Assembly: GCA_035771175.1 (NCBI GenBank)
Contig: CM069600.1
Coordinates: 1,703,501-1,767,500, forward strand
Source of the DNA: Paratinospora sagittata
Taxonomy: Eukaryota; Streptophyta; Magnoliopsida; Ranunculales; Menispermaceae
Direction of reading: 5' to 3'
DNA length: 64,000 nt
Shown here: positions 41,701 to 54,300 of the stretch, piece by piece
Layout of the letters: each line of letters begins with the position of its first letter
Position numbering within the stretch: position 1 is the stretch's first letter
Notes under the pieces: generated by a model
Told to the model about the DNA's origin: nothing
The model's database searches: none
Seen by the model: the letters and a program-made list of their open reading frames with translations, nothing else
Translations under genes and position numbers: made by a program

Positions 41701-44700
41701 TATAAGTACACGAAAGTCCTACTTACTGTAAAAAATATAAATTTCTTATATAAATCACAAGAAAGTCCTATTTAGTGTAATAATTAGGAATACATTTATA
41801 CAAGCACATTAAAGCCTAATTAGGCTAAAAATTAGGAATTTGTGTATATAAGCACTTGAAAGTCCTAGTTGGATGTAAAACTTGAAGTTATTTATATAGA
41901 CACATAAAACTCCTATTGGGAGAAAATTACGAATTTGTGTATATAAGCACACGATAGTTCCATTTAGCGTGAAAATTAACAATTTTTTCATATAAGGTCA
42001 CATAAGTCCCTCATGGGTGAAAATTATGAGTTTCTTATATAATTCACACGAAAGTTCCTTTTAGGCTATAAATTAGGATTTTGTATATATCAACACACAA
42101 GGGTTTAATTTTTGGTCAAATTTATAAATTTCCTTATATATGTACACAATAGTCCCATTTTGGGTAAGAATTAGGAATTTGCTTGTACAAACACACAAAA
42201 GTCCCACTTGCATTGAAAAATGTAAATTTCTTATATAATGCACATGAAAGTCCTATTTAGGGGAATAATTAGGAATATGTTTCTCTAAGCAAATTATAGC
42301 CCAACTAGTCTAAAACTTAGGAATATGTATATATAAGCACATGAAAGTAGGGGTGACAATTCGTGTTGTCGTGTCGTAATCGTGTATATTGAAGTATATT
42401 GTAAACCCAAACACGACACATTTAAATAACGTGTCATTATATGTAAACCCAAACCCGACACGTTTAATAAACAAGTTAAACAGGTTAACCTGTTTATAAC
42501 CCTTAAAGATTAAACAAGCTCATTTTAGCCTATTTAACATGCATAAATTCTAAATTAACATATAAATTAAAAATTCAAAATCATAATTATACAACCATAT
42601 AATAAAGACCAAATGAAATATTATAAAGTTGGAGTCTTAACGCATGACATAAAATATTAAAAAGTCTTCACACATTGTGTTGAGACTCAACACAAAATAT
42701 AATCGTGTTAAACGGGCCAATTTCGGGTTTAACAGGTCTACTTGATTTTGACCTGAAGTTTAATCGTGTCTAATTGGGTTTAACCTCTTTTGACCCGTAC
42801 TTGTTTATGCAAAACCCAAACCCGTTAATTTCGTGTCGGTTTCGAGTTGTGTTATCGTGTCGTGACCTATATTGCCACCCCTACATGAAAGTCCTAGTTG
42901 GGGTGAAAATCATGAAGTTATTTATATAAACACGTAAACTCTGATTGGGAGAAAATAACGAATTTGTGTGTATAAGCACACAATAGTCTTATTTTGGGTG
43001 AAAATTATGAATTCTTATATAAGCCACTCGAAAGTCCCTTTTAGGCTAAAAATTAGGAATTTATTTATATAAACATACGAAACTCCCATTCCGGGTAAAA
43101 GTTTAGAAATTTATGTATTTAAAGCACACAAAAATGCAATTTTGGGTCAAATTTATGAATTTCCTTATATATGTACGAGATAGTTCAATTTTCGGTAAAA
43201 ATTAGTAATTTGCTTGTACAAGCAAACGAATGTCCCACATGCAGTGAAAAATGTAAATTTCTTATATGATGCACACGAAAGTCCTATTTAGGATAATAAT
43301 TAGGAATACGTTTATACAAGCACATGAAAGCCCAATTAGGCTAAAAATTAGGAATTTGTGTGTATTTATGCACGTAAAAGTCCTAGTTGGGGTGAAAATC
43401 ATGAAGTTTTATATATAAACATATAAAACTCCAATGGGGAGAAAATTACGAATTTGTATACATAAGGACACGCTAGTCTCGTCTAGGGTGAAAATTATGA
43501 ATTCTTATCTAAATTATTCGAAAGTTCCTTTTTGGTTAAAAATTAAGAATTTGTTTATATATGCACACGAAACTCTCATTCGAGGTAAAAATTTACGAAT
43601 TTATGTACATAAAAGCACACGAAAGTACGATTTTTGATAGAAATTAAGAATTTCTTTATATATGTCTACAATAGTCTCGTTTTAGGTAAAACTTAGGAAT
43701 TTCCTTATATAAAACACAAAAGTCCCACTTGGTGTGAAAAGAAAAGAAGAATATTTTCTTTTATACTCGCGCACATCGCCTCATCGATCTATTAAAAAAA
43801 ACTGTCACTTGCCCAACGTATCTTATCATTGGTGTCACAAAGGTTGCAGGAAGAGAGACATTGTAGAAGATTTGACACTTCCTCAAAAGAGTTATTTGGA
43901 AGGTTTCTTCTTAAATACAAATTCCAAGCATTCCCAGAGCCATTAGAGGATTGTGAACAAATGAAGGTTGAGACGGGAGTGTTATGGAGACTAGATAAGG
44001 CAAAAAGATTTGGGAACCTGTCTCTTAGAGCTTCATTATCACACCAGGTATCTTCCCAAAGTCTGATGGACATACCATTACCAACCTTAAATCGAATGAA
44101 AGGAGAGAAAATGGGGTAAATGGAATGAATGAACTTCCAAGGACTTTTAAAAGTGGCACGAGGACAAATACTAGCATCCCGAGCATTAGCTTGTAAGCCA
44201 TGTCTGCTCCTTATGATCCGGGCCCAAAGAGTATGTGAAAACCTCCACAGCCATTTCCCAACTAAGGCCTTGTTTTTCCTCAACAAATCGCCAATACCCA
44301 ATCCACCATGCTCAAGATTCAATTTAACCTTTTCCCACCTAACCAAGTTAGATCCTTTTTCTTTCTCTTCGTGCTTCCATTGAAAGTTCCTCATCAATCT
44401 CTCAATGGCACATGCAACAGACTTTGGCATTCTAAAGGTGGACATAAAATAGGTGGGGGTATGGCCTCAAGGATAGATTTTAGCAAAGTAACTCTTCCAC
44501 CCCTTGAAAGAAAACTTCTCTTCCATCCCTCAATCCTTCGGTTAACAATTTGCAAAACAAGTTCCCAAAAAGAAGCCTTGAGGGGATTTCCACCTAATGG
44601 CATGCCCAAGTATTTCAAAGGCCAACAACCAACTGACACACCTATTTGTTGGCCATAGACCAAACCTCATCATTAGGAACGTTAATACTAGCTAGTTGAC

Positions 44701-45278
44701 ATTTGGAGTGATTCACCCTTAAACTAGAGATCAGTGTGATTAAGGCGCACCTAGTTGACATTTGGAGTGATTCACCCTTAAACCAGAGATCAGTGTGATT
44801 AAGGCGCACTCGAGTGCGCGCCTCAGGCGAGGCACACCCCATTGTGCCTGGAAATAGTCCAGGCGCAGGCACATTAGTGAGGCGCGCGCCTTTTTGTGCC
44901 TCACTGATATTTCCCTTTTTTATTTTTAATTGTTTGATTAATTGGTTTTTTTGAATTTTAGTTAATAATAATATTATAAAAACTAATAAAATATGATTTA
45001 ATAATAATATTATTACATCTTAAAATACAAAAACAAAACATAATTGCTTGCTTGCCCTAATCTAAAAACAAAAGCACGACCTTCTTCTTTCATTTTTTTG
45101 TTTCAACGACAACAACAACAGGGAGGCCTTCTTTCTTCCTTTCCTCTTCACGTTTTGCAACCCTTTTTTTTAACACTTCTGCAACTTCTTCTTCTTCTTC
45201 CCATCCTCTTCTTCTTCCTTCTTTTTCCTCCCCTGCTGTTTTTTTTTTCTCTCTATCTTTCTTCTTCTTCTTCTTCCT

Positions 45279-45317
<39 letters not shown>

Positions 45318-48300
45318 CCTGGACTGCAACAGCAACAAGTTGCTGCTATTGTTGTTACAAAAAGGACGAGAGAGGAGGGCAGGATGATGGGGGAAGAAGC
45401 AACAACAACACTTGCTGCTACTTCTTCTTCCCTTGACCAAGTGTCGTTGCTTCCTCTTCCCCCACCCTCTTCCTTTCCTCTTGCTGCAACGTTCTTGATG
45501 CTGAGAGGGGGGGGGGGGGAAGAAGATAGCAGTGGCAGTAGCAGCAGAGGTGCTACTACTGCTGCTGCTTTTTCCCCCACCCCTCATCCTCCTCCTCATT
45601 CGCCTCCTCTTCCTTTTCTCTATTTCTTGAAATTCCTGCACAGGAAAATAAACAAAATTATTAATGAATTCCATAAAGTAAGAAAGGATTGGATAATTGC
45701 ATTATGAATCATTGAATTGTTAACTTGTTATATGACTTAGGTCTGGTTTGCCTATCTTTTGAATTTGTGGTTAATTGATTGATAATAAATTTATAAAAAA
45801 AAGTTTTAGCATTTTTGAGCCTTGCGTCACTCGGGCACGTGCCTCAAGCGACAAAGGGGTCCCTCGCCTTGAGTGCGCCTTGCGCCCTTAATAACACTGC
45901 TAGAGATGAAGCAGAAGCATTCTATGATCTTCATAGCATTATCAAGACTGAAATCATCCTTTTTTACGAAGAAGAGACAGTCATTAGCATACTGAGTATG
46001 GGAAATATGAATTTGATCCCTCCCCACTACAAAACCCTACAACATCCCCATATCTTTAGCCTTTGTTGTAATGCCATCCAGAACATCAACAACCAAAATG
46101 TAGGGAAAAGGCGACAGGGGATCCCCTTGCCGAAGACCTCTGGATCCTTCAATTTCCCCCCTCGGCCTCCCATTGATAAACACGGAGAAAGATACATTGG
46201 AAAGGCACCCCCTTATCCAATTCCTCCATCTGCATCCAAATCCTTTCTTTTCCATGACAAAATCGAGGAATTTCCCTTTAACAGATTTGTAAGCCTTGGC
46301 AAAGTCTACTTTTAGCAGGAAGCCTTGATTCCTAGTCATTCTCCACTCATCCACTGCCTCATTGGCGATTAACACAACATTCGTAATCTGTCTGTCCTTC
46401 ACGAAGGCCATATGGGTCTCTGCGATAGTAGAGTGAATAACATGTTCATGTTGTAACCGATTAGCGAGGGTCTTTGCAATGATCTTGTACAAGCTGGTAG
46501 TTAAACTTATTGGTCGATAATCAACAACTTTGATGGAGTTTAGTTTCTTCGGGATAAGACAAACATAAGTCTCATTGGTGCATTTATTAACAACTCCATC
46601 ATATAAAAACAACTCCACCTTTAAAAGATTCTCTCTAACAATCTCCCAATTCTTCTGCTAAAAAAGCATGGTGAAACCATTAGGGCCTGGTGTCTTTTCA
46701 CCATCACATGAAAAGACAACAGACCTAATATCCTCCATTTCAAAATGAAAAGACAACAGACCTAATCTCCATTCAAAAGGACGTTTCAACCATTGTTGTT
46801 GCTCCTTAGAGATTTGATTCCAGTTAATAACTTCAATGCCCCAAAGATCATTATCAACATCAGAGAACACATTTCTCAAGTGCTCCACAATCATATGGCA
46901 AATTTTGTCCACATTTTCCACCACCGACCCATCATTATTCTCCAGCTTAGAGACAAAGTTTTTGGATCTCCTGATGTTCAACATTTTATGAAAAAAAGGG
47001 GAGTTGGTGTCCCCTTCCTTGGCCCATCTCACTCTAGCTTTCTGTCTAGCCAACCTTTTAGTTCTACAATCAATATCAGCAAGGTCCTTAGTGAGCACCA
47101 TCCTTTTGTGATGTTCATCCCCAGACAACAAAGCAGAACACAACTGTTTATCCAAATCTTTAAGTTCAGACAGAATTTGGGTCCTCTTTAGAGTATCCTG
47201 GGCTGCAAAGTTCTTACTCCACTTTTTCAACTTTAATTTCAGAAATTTGAGTTTTTGCATGAATCTATACCCAATCCATCCCTGACTATCTGCTTGGTTC
47301 CACCATTGCTCGATCAACTTTCCAAACTCAGGATAAGAAAACCAAATGTGTTCAAATCTAAAAGGAGCTGGACCCCACACCCCAATACTGGAATTGAGAG
47401 TGATAGGGCAATGATCAGAGTTCAGTCTTGTTTGCACTTCCTGTTTTGATACAGGAAAAAGCTCATCCCACCTAGATCCAATTAAGAATCTATCAATCCT
47501 TGACATAGCCGGGGGGGGGGGGGGGGGGGAACGTCCACTCGTCCATGTGAATGCAAAATTAGAAAGTTTAGGGTCACGAAGCTGGAGCTCATTAATCAAC
47601 TCATCAAACTCTCTCATACTTGTAGAGATTGAAGAACAATTAAGTTTTTCTTGCATGCAACGAGTGGCGTTGAAGTCAACCCCCACACCAATATTTGGAA
47701 AACATGCTAGAAAGCCCCGCAAGTTCATTGGTTTGGGAAGCCCCGCAAGAACAAACGTGCTTGTTGTTCACTGCGAACACAGGGACCGTAAACAGCTGAG
47801 AACCACCAATCCGGTTTATTCAATCCGCAGAGCTTAATTGAAATTGAGAATGTTGCAGAAAAAGTCTCCAACACCTTAACAGATGTAGTATCCCACATGA
47901 TCAAAATTCCCTCAGAAAACCCAAAAGCAGGAAGAAGAATCCAACTGAGAAACTTGGATCTCAACAGCTCCTTAATAACAACCAAATTAACATTAGACTA
48001 TTTAATCTCCTGAAGAGCAACAATATCTAGTTTCGAGGAACATATAGTCTTCTTGATGATCCTTCTCTTTGCTGTAGAACCACAACCACGAATGTTCCAG
48101 CTCAGAATCTTCATAATGAACACACAGGACCCAACACACCATAGCGAATCATACTGCAATTGTGGAGTTGGAAATCCGGTCCACCAATTGAACGTCGCAT
48201 GACTTTAAGAACCGCGCAATGTCAACATAGCTGGAATGGTACTTACAACTGTCATGTTTTTGTAACGGGCTCCCAGTCATCACTGCCTTAACCATTGTGC

Positions 48301-51300
48301 AGCTAGTCCCCATTATATTTCCAGTATCTGCAAGGATGCCCATGTTTTCCCCACCGGCGGTTGGAGGGGCTTGAATAGGAATTTGGAAAGAAGAAGGGAT
48401 TTGGGAGGAAGAAGGGATATTGGAGAAGGACGGAGAATGATAGTTATTAATATTAACCAAAGAACGTACCTTGGCTTGATCCTTAGAAGAGGTTATAGCG
48501 TTGTCCTCATTCTCCACCTCGTCAGCCCAATTGGAACTTCGCCTGTTTTTCTTCTTCGACATTTCCTTTACCTTGGTACCAACATCATCACTGCTCACCT
48601 CCTCCATTTCAATTGCTGAGACATGATCATCGGTAGAACTTGACAACTGAACACGATCCGGCCCAGTGGATTTCCAACCGTCAAGCTGCCAACGGTCTAG
48701 ACGTAGGCCCGATGTACCTTTAATCACATTAGATTTGGGTCTCCTTTTATAGACTTTTAAATGGGTCCTCCTTTCTTTATTTGCTACTAGCCTATCTTTG
48801 GGTGGACCATGAGGTCGACCATCAGTTGCAAAGTTAGGCACGTCTCGCGGCCCACATTTGTCCTGTCCGTTTTGGGCCCATTGGAAATCCACTTCAAGAT
48901 CTCGCAGCTTGTGGGCCCAACCAATCGGTCCATGGTGGGACGGCACAGGAGCGACCCGTTTGCTATAATCCTTGTTCGATCACCGTGGCACGTGCTCCAC
49001 TTGTTTGCCAAGGAACGTGCTGCAGAGCGCCGTCTGACCGTCACGTCGTTGCAGGCTGTGACATCTTCCTCAGACGTGGTCGTACCACAATCTTCTCTCT
49101 TCTCCAACAAGTTCGGCGAGAGCTTCGATCATCTTCGACGACAATATTCGCTCCGGCTCACCTGGTTCATCTCTGCACTATCATCTTGAACATCAACTTC
49201 GAAAGGAATCCACCTCCGTTGAAGATCAAACACTCGCAAATCCATGCAGCAATCGTCGTCGGTTACTTCAATGAAAGCCGACAAAAATCCAGACGGTATC
49301 CCCGAAACTTTTATGATAGCCATCTCCATTGACCCGCGACTAACTGTGAACAAGGCAATGTCAAGCATGCCTCCACACATGTCAACAATCTCTTCGAAGA
49401 CCTCCATCTTCCATCTCTCCGGTATGATCCCCTCGACTTCGATCCAGCTATTTCGACAAGCATATAATCAAGATCTCGTCTTTCTTTCCCTTAATTTTGC
49501 TAGTTTATATTTAGTCTTTTCACCTTCTTTTGTATCTAACTTAGTGTAGAAATCATCGTAAGTTTTAAGTTTAACATTACCTACCACTTTTTTAGCTTCA
49601 TTTTTTGCTTCTTTTTTTGCATTCCTATAATTTTGAAAACTTTCTGCATCCTTAACATGTTACCAAATTTTGTAGTTTGTCTTTTTAGGGTTTATGGTAG
49701 TTTGAACTTCTTCATTCCACCACCAAGCTTCTTTCCTTAATGGACCTACACCTTTTGATTCTCCTAAGACCTCTTTAGCTACTTTTTTTATGCATTGGTT
49801 GTTTTGTCCCACATTAAATTAGGTTCATTGTCTATGCTAAAAGTCATTTCTCTTACGAGTTTGCTTTTAAATATTTCTAATTTTCTCCTTTCAAATTCCC
49901 CCATTTAATTTTTGGGTTAATAATTTTACGTTTTAACTTAGATTTCTTTTTTGTACTTATATCTACCACCATTATCCTATGTTACAAGGTTAAGCTTTCT
50001 CCTGAAATAACCTTACAGTCTTTACATGGTACTTTATCAACCTTTTTAGTTAAGAAGAAGTCTATCTGGCTTCTATTAGATCCACTTTTAAATATTATTA
50101 AATGTTTTTCTTTCTCTATAAAGTAAGTGTTTGCTAATTTAAGGTCATATACCACAACAAAATCTAGCACCCTCACCTCAACATCATTCCTATCCCCAAA
50201 TCCATATCCTCCATGCACCATTTCATATCCACCCCTCTTTTCCTACATGTTCATTAAAGTCTTCTCCAACATATATCTTTTATCCTCTGAGGTATTTGTC
50301 TTCCCAAAATCGTGTCTCAGTTTGTTGGTCTAATCCTCTTTTGGGTGCATATGCACTAACTATGTTGATTATGCTGTCTGCTATTGTAAGTTTTATTAAC
50401 ATAATTCTATCACCTTTCCTAGTTACCTTGACTATATATTCTTTAAAGTTTTTGTTTACAATTATTCCTACTCCATTTCTATATTTATGTTTTCTTGCAT
50501 AATATAAGTTATACCCTGTCCTCTCTGTTTCTCTAGATTTTTCGCCTACCCATTTGGTCTCTTATAAGCAAATTATATTTACTTTTCTCCTTATCACAGT
50601 ATCTACTATCTCCATTCCTTTACGTGTTAGCATTCCTATGTTCCAAGTTGCTACCCTAAGCCTACTATGTTCTTTATGAACTAGCTTCTTTACTTGCACT
50701 CGTCCATAGTGTAGGGACCCTTGCTCATTTATAGCTGCATCCAAGTGTCGTTGTAGCCCCCCTTGCCCATTTTTAGAAACACCTGGAGGTTGATGCAACG
50801 CCCTTTGGTAATTCTTCGAAACACCCAGAGGCAGGTGCAACACCCCTGGCCCATTTTTCCAAACACTTGGAGGCAGGTGCAACGCCTCTTGCCTATTTTT
50901 CGAAACACCTGGAGGGAGGTGCAACGCGTCACTTAATGGGGACGTCCTAGCCATTCGCGTAATCAGGTTCGGATTCATGTTTATAGTAGATATGACAAAG
51001 TTTTACGTTGGTTGTTAGCTACCTATCGTAACCCTCTCCTTTACCCAGGCTTGGGACCGACCATGGCGAAGTTTCCCCTTTTTAGCGTCTAACAAAACAA
51101 TTTCCTTATGGTCTTGACACCATAGTTTTTCATTTCTCTTTAAACCTTCTTCATTATCCCAAAGGGAAAAAGAAAGACCTTTATGACTCACTAATCACTA
51201 TGACTAGTTTAATTAGGCTCCAATAGTTGTATATATACATTTTACTAACCAACGGTGGGTTGGTTCAGTGGTTGGGTGTAAGCGCACCTATTCTGAAGGT

Positions 51301-54300
51301 CTCGAGTTTGAGTCACCTCCCACCACTTGTTTGCCAATGACGTCCTTGAGTGTTTGTGGCCGTGCTCTAGAGGGATTAGGGGGACGTAAGTACTCGCTGA
51401 CCTAAAATATATATATGTATATAACAATAATAATAATAATAATAATAATAACAACATACCCAAATTTATTTAATAGGAGGGGCTTGATAGATGCCCTTTG
51501 TTGAACTTCTTGATGCGTGGAAGGAGTCAGATACTTTAAACTTGGTGAATACTAAAACTCATAGCTCCAATAGTTATGAAAAATCACCTAAGCATGTGAA
51601 TGATCTGAAATAATAACTTGTTATCTTAATGTAATATATCACCAATTTTGAGGGTCTTGAGGATTTTGAGGGTGGTGGGATATCGTGGACAACTCCTAAT
51701 TGGGGCATTTGATGGTCTTCATTATATGTGTCCAAATCACTTTAATCAATTTTTTTTTCATTTTTTCTCCAATTGGGCTTACTACTATCATTTCTCGATT
51801 TATTCATTTCTAATTTTATCATATAATTTTTTACCCCATGTACATCTTGACATTTGCATTTCCATTATGCTTAGTTTGTTAACATATTGTTTCTTTATTG
51901 CCCAACTACTTTGAAGGCTACGTCACACAAAAACGAGGGTTTTGACACATAAACTAAGATATGGGGACAGAAGAGAAGATAGAGAGGAAGGCGACTCAAT
52001 GGTTGCATAGCATGTGAGAGAGTATAGGATGTGAGTTTTGAGTAAGATTGGAATGGAAAGGGTAATGGTCTTTAAAGCAGAGCATGAGTGGAGTAGCAAA
52101 ACCAAGTGCACATTTCCTAGTGCTTGAGCTGTATAGCAGCTTATTGTAACAAATGATTGTCCACTCAGCTTCTTCAGGCACTAGAGCAGACAGGGATTCC
52201 AATTTCTGTAGTGTCCAAACCATCACTCTCCTTGTCCCAACGTGGCTGGTGGTTTTGTAATCATTGATGCTCTCAACAAGTTCTTCCCAGTCCCTGCTCC
52301 TTTTTTCTCCCTCTTCATTATTTTCTTCTCCAGTCTAGCCCATCATCAAGCCGCAGCCCCTAGTCCAGACCTAATGGCATTTTGGCTGTCTTAGTTATCA
52401 TATAAAATTTAATTGAACATATGTAATGATAGATGATAAATATAGCGAAGAGAACGTTAATCTACTATGTACTTCTTAAAGTAAAAGACTAATAAAACGA
52501 CCTCAATTGCAAATGTATAATTGGATAAAAAAAATAAAGACGTGCTTTCCATTTTGTCTTTATTCTTTATAAAAATTGTAATAATAAAAGCTAAAGAATG
52601 TAAATGCATGCTTCCATGTACATTTTATATTTCAAATTCAACAACAATGGTTGTTCTAGAAAGGGCATAAATGACAAATCTTTCCGTATCTTCATCTTTA
52701 TCTAGACCTCTTCTAACTTTAAATAGTCTAATCCTACGAGTCTATGTTTATTCTGCACTTTTATCAATACCTCATTCGTTTTTGGGAAGACCATTGGGTG
52801 GGAAATGATTGCCTCAAAAACACGTGTCTAACCATTTATAGCCTCTCTGCATTGCATCAAGCCCCAATTTCATCATTTTCAGAAAATGACAGCCATAGTA
52901 ACACCTTAAGCAGGAATCTCCACCTAATGATAAGGTGATTTGGCTGGGTACACCAAGCAATCTTTTTACAACCAAATCATTTTATGCCTATCTCAACTCA
53001 AACAGCCACCAAACCAATACCTTCAACCCTGCAAACTTTATTTGGAAAGCCCATGTACCATCAAAGTCAAAATTATTGGTTGGCTTTTAGCTTATCATAA
53101 AATCAGTTGCGCAGATGTACTATACAGAGGAGAACCATTCTTGGCCTTATCCCCAAATTGGTGTTGTATGCGCAGGAGGAGGGATGATTCACTCGTGCAC
53201 TTGTTCTGGGAATGTGATTTTGTGAAGAATCTTTGGGGTAGATGGACTGGCTCATTCTCTGGGTTTCCACTTCCAAATGCTGATGATCCATTCACTTTTC
53301 CCAATAGTCAAGTGCTGCGTGGTGATAGAACTATTGGAGGATATTGTTTTTTTGCTGTGGTCTGGTGCATTTGGAAAGAGAGAAATTCCAGAATTTTTGA
53401 TAATAGTGTAGATAGTTTTGAATGTGTATGGGAAAATTCAGTGTACTGTTTTGCTCTTTGGATCAGTTCATGGAATCTGTGCAGGAGTTATTGTCTCAGT
53501 GAATGGTGTAGGAACTGGCAGACTATATTAGAAACTATGTAATCTTGTATTTGGTTTGAAAATTTTGTGTACCCTGTTTTCAGTTGATAACTCATCATCT
53601 GAAAACACCCATTGGCTGTACCTAAGTCATCTTATTTATAATACAATATATGTTTCCTGTCAATTTTTTTTTTTTATCAATACCATTGGTCCCATCTGCA
53701 CTACCATTCTCTACATGTACCTTGTATATGCATGTTAATCAGACAAAGGCAAACCTTCTCCTTTGTGGTTTTGGGTTTCTTTGTTAATTAAATCAACATT
53801 TTTTTTTTGTTTGAGCTTAGTTTTCTTTACTAGACCCAATTTTAGTTGGCTTATGAATCCATTGAGCCAAGTTAACTGATATCATATAATTTTGGTCATG
53901 GCATGGCTCCTAGCAGTCCCATTTGTCACCTTACTTGCATGGTTTTTCTCATTTTTGAGATATTCCTTAAATATGAAAATAATGACATTTGTTTGCAATT
54001 GAAATTTTGGAAACATGCGTTACAATTGTTGGATACTTGCCCAACATCTTCTATTAATGGGTAAAATCATCTTTTTTTTTTCGTTGGAAAAGGCATGAAA
54101 CTATTAGTTATCAAACAATCATTGACTGATAGTTAAGTCAAGGGGCGGACCTTGCTATAGTTTTCAAGATATATCGTGAATGCAGAAAAAAGAAGAAGCA
54201 TGATATGTCAGAATATTCCCTATTGATTGCACGTATATTTATTTTATGCATTCTTGCTTATGTTTTCAGTGATTGGTATTTGGAATGGCTGTTGGCTGTT

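Larger units (their letters stand above)
43750..48114 (-). pseudogene. L1-type LINE ORF2 (endonuclease and reverse transcriptase), broken
   Basis: The minus strand from the ATG at 48114 starts [18 protein letters not shown] and reaches DIVALQEIK, the AP-endonuclease start of plant L1s. A premature TAG follows at about 48000. Next come WWFSAVYGP (47985-47725), [14 protein letters not shown] and LNSDHCPI (47728-46658). Reverse transcriptase blocks [27 protein letters not shown] and [10 protein letters not shown] lie at 46618-46037. The rest ([41 protein letters not shown]) runs from 46027 to 43792, interrupted by a hAT element at 44732-45899. The C-terminal zinc-binding end is missing at the junction with the tandem array. 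Confidence 0.87.
21007..54269 (+). other. AAE14 intron 1, about 33.3 kb
   Basis: The donor is aatag|gtaata at 21006/21007 and the acceptor is tgttttcag|tgattgg at 54269/54270. The split codon AG|T restores a Ser before DWYLEW. Inside lie a PPR gene, duplicated exon 1 remnants, gypsy, LINE, RTE and SINE copies, MITEs and a tandem array. No other exon with the AAE14 N-terminal sequence and an open frame is present downstream of 21006. Confidence 0.82.

Noticed and set aside
39655..43745. Possible CRISPR array or clustered small genes in the repeat block
   Set aside because: The units are contiguous ~49-bp tandem repeats with no unique spacers, in a plant nuclear context. The 60-70-aa ORFs recur with the repeat and share its period.
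45090..45674. 194-aa and 136-aa minus-strand ORFs rich in Arg, Glu and Lys
   Set aside because: They lie in the GA/CT-rich middle of a hAT element. Several frames are open at once, and the composition follows simple sequence.
48787..49332. Overlapping plus-strand ORFs of 115-126 aa
   Set aside because: They mirror the LINE ORF1 on the minus strand, which has recognisable SWIEVEG...ERW and CGGML motifs.
51260..51320. tRNA gene
   Set aside because: A- and B-box motifs are present but no cloverleaf arms or acceptor stem pair. The sequence continues as a SINE body with an A/T-rich tail. The same holds for 27.56-27.78 kb.
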